Assembly: GCA_963545585.1 (NCBI GenBank)
Contig: CAUUKX010000009.1
Coordinates: 1 to 34,224, forward strand
Length of the DNA stretch: 34,224 nucleotides
Reading direction: 5' to 3'
Origin: W11650 sp963545585
GTDB lineage: Bacteria; Bacillota; Clostridia; Lachnospirales; Vallitaleaceae
Part shown: one piece after another, positions 30,791 through 34,224 of the stretch
How the letters are laid out: each line of letters opens with the position of its first letter
How positions within the stretch are numbered: position 1 is the stretch's first letter
The notes under the pieces: model-generated
What the model was told of the DNA's origin: nothing
Database searches by the model: none
Seen by the model: the letters and a program-made list of their open reading frames with translations, nothing else
Program-made: the position numbers and the translations under genes

Positions 30791-31498
30791 CTATTCATTA
30801 AAACTACCGATTGCCATTGTTAAAAAATAAACCTTTTCAGCGCCGCTCTCTTTCAAAAGGTGACTGCAGGCGTCAATTGTCGCTCCCGTGGTGTATACAT
30901 CGTCTATCAGTAAAATACGCCGAAAAGGAACTTTTTCCTTGCAAAAATAAATATTTTTTAAGTTTTTTTGCCGCTCCTCTGCCGACAGCTCTTTCTGAGC
31001 ATGTGCTTTATGCCGAGCCGCCAAAACTCCGGTCAGCGGCAGATGAAACCTTGCCGCCAAATACCGCGCCGCCGCTGCCGGCGGATTATAACCCTTTTGC
31101 CCCAGTGCCAAAAAATGCTGGGGGACAAAGGCCAGCGCCTCGATTCCCCACTGCCGGACTTCCGTTTCAAACAGCCACTCCATCAATTCAGCCAGCGCTA
31201 AAGCCCGCCATTTTTCCCGGCCATACTTCATCACCCAAATTGCGTCCTTAATCTGGGCATAGGGGAATAAAGCGTGCCCTGCTTCAAACTCATGGTCATG
31301 ACGGCTGCAATCATAGCAAAAAAAATCATCCTTGTAAAGATTTTTTCCGCATTTCCGGCAATAGTTTTCCAAAATCAAGCCCCGGCTCTCATAGCAGTGC
31401 CGGCAAATCCCCTTTTCTTCCTGCCGACGCAGCCGTCCGCAAAGCGCACATTTCGGCGGATACAAAAAGTCCAGTGCCCCGCTAATCCACTCCTTCAT
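30791..31498 (-). CDS. comFC: ComF-family phosphoribosyltransferase-like protein (ComFC)
   Basis: A 235-residue protein related to ComFC/GntX, connected with DNA uptake in competent bacteria. The N-terminus has two zinc-ribbon cysteine pairs, CALCG...CRHC and CRKCG...CYDC (about residues 17-65). The phosphoribosyltransferase-like domain follows, with the PRPP motif ILLIDDVYTTGATIDAC near residues 195-211. The start overlaps the recD2 stop region by 17 bases, and yvyF follows 11 bases after its stop. comFA and comFB, adjacent in Bacillus, are not present here; recD2 takes their place. Confidence 0.92.
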   Translation of the reverse strand: MKEWISGALDFLYPPKCALCGRLRRQEEKGICRHCYESRGLILENYCRKCGKNLYKDDFFCYDCSRHDHEFEAGHALFPYAQIKDAIWVMKYGREKWRALALAELMEWLFETEVRQWGIEALAFVPQHFLALGQKGYNPPAAAARYLAARFHLPLTGVLAARHKAHAQKELSAEERQKNLKNIYFCKEKVPFRRILLIDDVYTTGATIDACSHLLKESGAEKVYFLTMAIGSFNE

Positions 31499-33731
31499 CA
31501 GGCCCTCCTTTGCCGGTAAAGATTCGCTCCATTTCCGCTAAAATCTCAGCCAAACCCGAATACCGGCTAATCTCCCGATTATTGGCAATCATTTGCTCGG
31601 CAATCCGTTCCTCGCCGACTAAGACCACATAATTTTTCGCCCGGGTAATGGCCGTATAGAGAAGATTTCGGGTCAGCAGTCGGCTGCCCGCATCAAAAAG
31701 CGGCAGAATCACGACCGGATATTCGCTGCCCTGTGATTTATGGACTGTCATCGCATAGGCCAAATCCAGCCCCTCTAAAGCAGCATAGGGATATTTGACC
31801 CGCTTTTCTTCGTCAAAGCAAACCGTCAGACATTCTTCAAAATCATTGACATCCTCAATCAGGCCGATATCACCGTTAAAAATGCCGCTGCCTTCCTCCA
31901 GCACCTCGCCAGCTGGGGAGGTAATCTTCCATTCCATTTGGTAATCATTTTTGATTTGCATGACCTTGTCGCCTTCGCGAAAAATCAACTCGCGAAAGGC
32001 TTTTTCATATTTTTTCTGTGCTGGCGGATTGAGCGCCTTTTGCAGCTCAATATTTAGCTGCGTCGCTCCCAAAGGGCCTTTTCGCATCGGCGTAATCACC
32101 TGCATTTCCGTCACCGGGTCAAAACTGGTAAACTTCGGCAGCCGTGTCTTAATCAGTCCGATGATCTCCGCCACCATTTGCCGGTGCTGCGACCGCTTAA
32201 TAAAAAAGAAATCGGACTTGCCCTTATACTCCATGCTTTCGCCCTGCCGGATATGAAATGCATTGACAACGATTGCCGAATCATCCCGCTGCCGGTAAAT
32301 CCGGTTTAAACGGACGCTCGGAATCTGGCTGTTTAAAATATCTTTTAAAATATTGCCGGCGCCGATCGACGGCAGCTGATCGCGATCCCCGACCAAAATC
32401 AAACGAGCACCTTCCGGCAGCGCTTTTAAAACATGATAGGTCAAGAAAATATCAAGCATAGAAGCTTCGTCAATAATCAGCAAATCGCACTCCAAAGGAT
32501 AATCCTCGTCCCGCTGAAACTTCTGCTGATTCTTATCGGCCGAATAATAATTTTCCAGCAGACGGTGAATCGTCCGCGCCGGATGTCCGGTTGCCTCTGC
32601 CATCCGCTTGGCCGCCCGGCCGGTCGGCGCCGCCAGTTCGACCTGATAGCCAGCCCCGGTATAAAGCCGGATAATCCGGTTGATAATCGTAGTTTTGCCA
32701 GTACCCGGCCCGCCGGTGATAATTAGCACATTTTCCCGAAGCGATTGCGCAACCGCTTCTGCCTGCACCTCATCTAACTGCCAGTCTTTATTTTCTCCGG
32801 GCAGCTTATCCTGCCCGCTAAACTCATCGCTGATACCGACGGTGGAAAAGCTTTGCAACGTCAGGAGCTTGACCGCAATATAGCGCTCCATCCGGTAATA
32901 GCTTTCCAGATAGACCGCTTCTCCTTCTCCTTTTTTGCGGACAACCGCCTGCTGCTTCATCTGCATTTCCATTAAATAAGGCTCTAAATAATCAATCGTA
33001 ATCTGCAACAGACAGCAGACCCGGCTGAACAGTTCTTCTTTCGGCAAATAAACATGTCCCTCGCCGGCCGCTTCTTCCAGCACATAGCGAATCCCCGCTA
33101 AAATCCGTTCCGGCGAATTGCGCGCCACCCCCGCTTTTTCGGCAATCCGGTCAGCCGTCCGAAAGCCGATCCCGGCAATCTCGGCTGCCAGCCGGTAAGG
33201 CTGCTCTTTGACCACAAAAAAAGTTTTTTCCTGATAAGCCTCATAAATCCGCAAGGCATAGGTCATGGACAATTCATATTCCTGCAAAAAAAGAAAGGCC
33301 CGGCGCATGCTGCGCTGCTCAAAAAAAGCCTCGGCAATTGCCATTGCTTTTTTGTGGCTGATGCCGCTGACCTGCGTTAGCTGCTCTGGCTCTTCCTCCA
33401 TAATACGAAAGGTATCCTCCCCAAAACGAGCCACAATCTTCCCGGCCAGCACCGGCCCGATGCCTTTGACCGCACCCGAACCCAGATAGCGTTCCATTGC
33501 TTTCACTCCCTGCGGAGTCCGGGTAATACATTCCTTAACCTGAAACTGCCGGCCATAGACACTATGCTCGCTGTACTCACCCTGAGCCGTAATCTCCTCT
33601 CCGACTGAAAGCTTCAGTGCCGTTCCGACAAAGGTTTCAGCACCGCTGTCCGTCAGCACCTCAAACACGGTATAGCCATTGTCCTCATTTCGAAAAATGA
33701 TATCCTCAATAATCCCGCTCTTTTTCTCCAT
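31482..33731 (-). CDS. recD2: ATP-dependent RecD2-type DNA helicase
   Basis: A 749-residue superfamily 1B 5'-3' helicase of the RecD2 type, acting alone in organisms that use AddAB rather than RecBCD. The N-terminal OB-like region and helix-hairpin-helix repeats (LGSGAVKGIGPVLAGKIV; LTQVSGISHKKAMAIAEAF; IAGIGFRTADRIAEKAG) distinguish RecD2 from RecD. Motif I is GGPGTGKT (about 340-347), motif II LLIIDEASMLD, then LILVGDRDQLPSIGAGNIL, and near the C-terminus LAYAMTVHKSQGSEYPVVILPL and LLYTAITRAKNYVVLVG. All helicase motifs are intact. The start has GGAG upstream. It heads the recD2-comFC-yvyF transcript and lies downstream of metK. Confidence 0.95.
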   Translation of the reverse strand: MEKKSGIIEDIIFRNEDNGYTVFEVLTDSGAETFVGTALKLSVGEEITAQGEYSEHSVYGRQFQVKECITRTPQGVKAMERYLGSGAVKGIGPVLAGKIVARFGEDTFRIMEEEPEQLTQVSGISHKKAMAIAEAFFEQRSMRRAFLFLQEYELSMTYALRIYEAYQEKTFFVVKEQPYRLAAEIAGIGFRTADRIAEKAGVARNSPERILAGIRYVLEEAAGEGHVYLPKEELFSRVCCLLQITIDYLEPYLMEMQMKQQAVVRKKGEGEAVYLESYYRMERYIAVKLLTLQSFSTVGISDEFSGQDKLPGENKDWQLDEVQAEAVAQSLRENVLIITGGPGTGKTTIINRIIRLYTGAGYQVELAAPTGRAAKRMAEATGHPARTIHRLLENYYSADKNQQKFQRDEDYPLECDLLIIDEASMLDIFLTYHVLKALPEGARLILVGDRDQLPSIGAGNILKDILNSQIPSVRLNRIYRQRDDSAIVVNAFHIRQGESMEYKGKSDFFFIKRSQHRQMVAEIIGLIKTRLPKFTSFDPVTEMQVITPMRKGPLGATQLNIELQKALNPPAQKKYEKAFRELIFREGDKVMQIKNDYQMEWKITSPAGEVLEEGSGIFNGDIGLIEDVNDFEECLTVCFDEEKRVKYPYAALEGLDLAYAMTVHKSQGSEYPVVILPLFDAGSRLLTRNLLYTAITRAKNYVVLVGEERIAEQMIANNREISRYSGLAEILAEMERIFTGKGGPDEGVD

Positions 33732-33771
33732 GACTTCTCCACTATCCTGTCTGCTGTGCCAGTAATTTCTA

Positions 33772-33992
33772 ACTCAACTTTCTGCTGCCAAAACGCTGCT
33801 TGTTTCTGGATGACTTGCCTGTTCGACAACTCCGCTTTCTGCCTATGTGGGCATCCAGCCCCCGAGCGAAAGCTTCACCTTTTGCCCGGGTGGACGGTCT
33901 GCCCTGATCGAAAGCTCCGCTTTCTGCCCGGGCGGGCAATCTGCCTAAAAAACTGTTTCGACGAACATAGGAAAGTTAAATCCCCAACTTTC
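33772..33992. repeat. Cluster of GC-rich hairpin repeats (family B), most complete copy
   Basis: The element begins AACTCAACTTTC and ends GGAAAGTTAA, roughly inverted ends. Inside are three units: GACAACTCCGCTTTC with GCCT-atgt-GGGC; GAAAGCTTCACCTTT with GCCC-gggt-GGAC; and GAAAGC-tcc-GCTTTC (33910-33924) with GCCC-gggc-GGGC. The last unit is fully paired and the first two are worn. The tail CTGCCTAAAAAACTGTTTCG is shared with 7587-7625. Confidence 0.8.
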
Positions 33993-34020
33993 CGCTGCCC
34001 ATTTCTATTGTCTGCCCATC

Positions 34021-34065
34021 CAGATATACGGACAGGGAACGCCAACGCTGACGTTCCCTTATCTG
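34021..34065 (-). terminator. Inverted repeat downstream of metK, possible terminator
   Basis: AGGGAACG (34034-34041) pairs with CGTTCCCT (34052-34059), with outer arms CAGATA (34021-34026) and TATCTG (34060-34065). It lies 10 bases past the metK stop codon. The T-run follows on the plus side rather than the minus side, so its efficiency as a metK terminator is uncertain. Confidence 0.5.
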
Positions 34066-34074
34066 TTTTTCACT

Positions 34075-34224
34075 TTACAATCCGGCTTTTTGTTTTAAAA
34101 GCTCGGCTTTGTCGGTTCTCTCCCACGGCAAATCCAGCTCCGGCCGGCCAAAATGGCCATAGGCCGCTGTCTGCCGATAAATCGGACGGCGCAGGTTCAA
34201 ATCCCGAATAATCGCCGCCGGGCG
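34075..34224 (-). CDS. metK: S-adenosylmethionine synthetase, C-terminal fragment
   Basis: Only the last 49 codons and stop are in the window; the gene continues beyond base 34224. The minus strand encodes RPAAIIRDLNLRRPIYRQTAAYGHFGR followed by PELDLPWERTDKAELLKQKAGL. The IYxxTAAYGHFGR and LPWERTDKA phrases are characteristic of the MetK C-terminus. MetK makes S-adenosylmethionine from methionine and ATP. Adjacency to recD2 is seen in Lachnospiraceae. There is no sign of truncation other than the window edge. Confidence 0.95.
   Translation of the reverse strand, partial: RPAAIIRDLNLRRPIYRQTAAYGHFGRPELDLPWERTDKAELLKQKAGL

Larger units (their letters stand above)
33732..34074. other. Repeat-rich intergenic region between metK and recD2
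   Basis: No gene is present. The region is filled with three copies of the GC-rich hairpin repeat plus its tail (33772-33992), and a long inverted repeat close to metK (34021-34065). An open frame on the plus strand crosses it but merely translates the repeats. A recD2 promoter is not recognisable, so recD2 may depend on read-through from metK or on a promoter hidden within the repeats. Confidence 0.55.

Noticed and set aside
34190..34204. tRNA-like GGTTCAAATCCCG T-arm sequence
   Set aside because: It lies inside the metK coding sequence and no cloverleaf can be built around it.
33756..34211. Plus-strand open frame of 151 codons at the right end
   Set aside because: It runs through hairpin repeats and then antisense to metK; no ribosome binding site or recognisable protein.

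Overview
The window looks like the chromosome of a motile anaerobic Firmicute of the class Clostridia, most likely a member of the Lachnospiraceae. The reasons are a mid-range GC content with strong AGGAGG-type ribosome binding sites, an oxygen-sensitive glycyl radical enzyme with its activase, a Gram-positive flagellar block in the order recD2-comFC-yvyF-flgM-flgN-flgK-flgK-flgL-fliW-csrA, and metK next to recD2. This placement comes from gene content and order only. Nearly every gene is on the minus strand; the glycyl radical activase is the only clear plus-strand gene.

Layout. 1-1.1 kb: a gene-free, repeat-rich stretch, then an RseC-like redox membrane protein. 1.1-10.2 kb: a sugar-derivative island. 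It holds tcdA, a small unknown protein, a fructose-6-phosphate-aldolase-type enzyme (fsa), a YbiW/PflD-like glycyl radical enzyme, its divergently transcribed activase, a DeoR regulator that overlaps the activase tail to tail, and a one-polypeptide PTS EIICBA permease whose promoter is flanked by paired palindromes. 10.2-16.1 kb: a compact Tad/Flp pilus operon transcribed tadZ-tadA-tadB-tadC-flp-DUF6382-like, with 11-bp phased repeats upstream. 16.5-20.5 kb: thiol peroxidase (tpx), an orphan lipoprotein, lrgB/lrgA and a YjfB-like small motility protein. 20.5-23.5 kb: a sensor kinase/response regulator pair and a QueT transporter behind a preQ1-I-type riboswitch. 23.5-33.7 kb: the late flagellar operon, then yvyF, comFC and recD2. 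The last 150 bases are the 3' end of metK.

How the genes work together. The PTS would bring in a sugar or anhydro-sugar as its 6-phosphate, the glycyl radical enzyme would open or dehydrate it, and the aldolase would split the product. E. coli YbiW/PflD with FsaA/FsaB form an analogous set, described for 1,5-anhydrohexitol 6-phosphates. In the flagellar block, a sigma-28-like promoter just downstream of a strong terminator separates flgM and the filament-junction genes from the yvyF/comFC/recD2 side; FliW and CsrA close the block and are 1 bp apart, implying coupled translation.

A second theme is intergenic repeats. At least three families are present: a ~150-bp element with inverted ends, a GC-rich two-hairpin element whose stems vary in compensatory fashion, and a ~98-bp element with IS-like ends. 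They occupy many of the gaps, supply the last codons of tcdA and sit between tad genes. No tRNA, rRNA, CRISPR array or complete insertion sequence was seen. All family assignments are from reading the protein sequences, without a database search.
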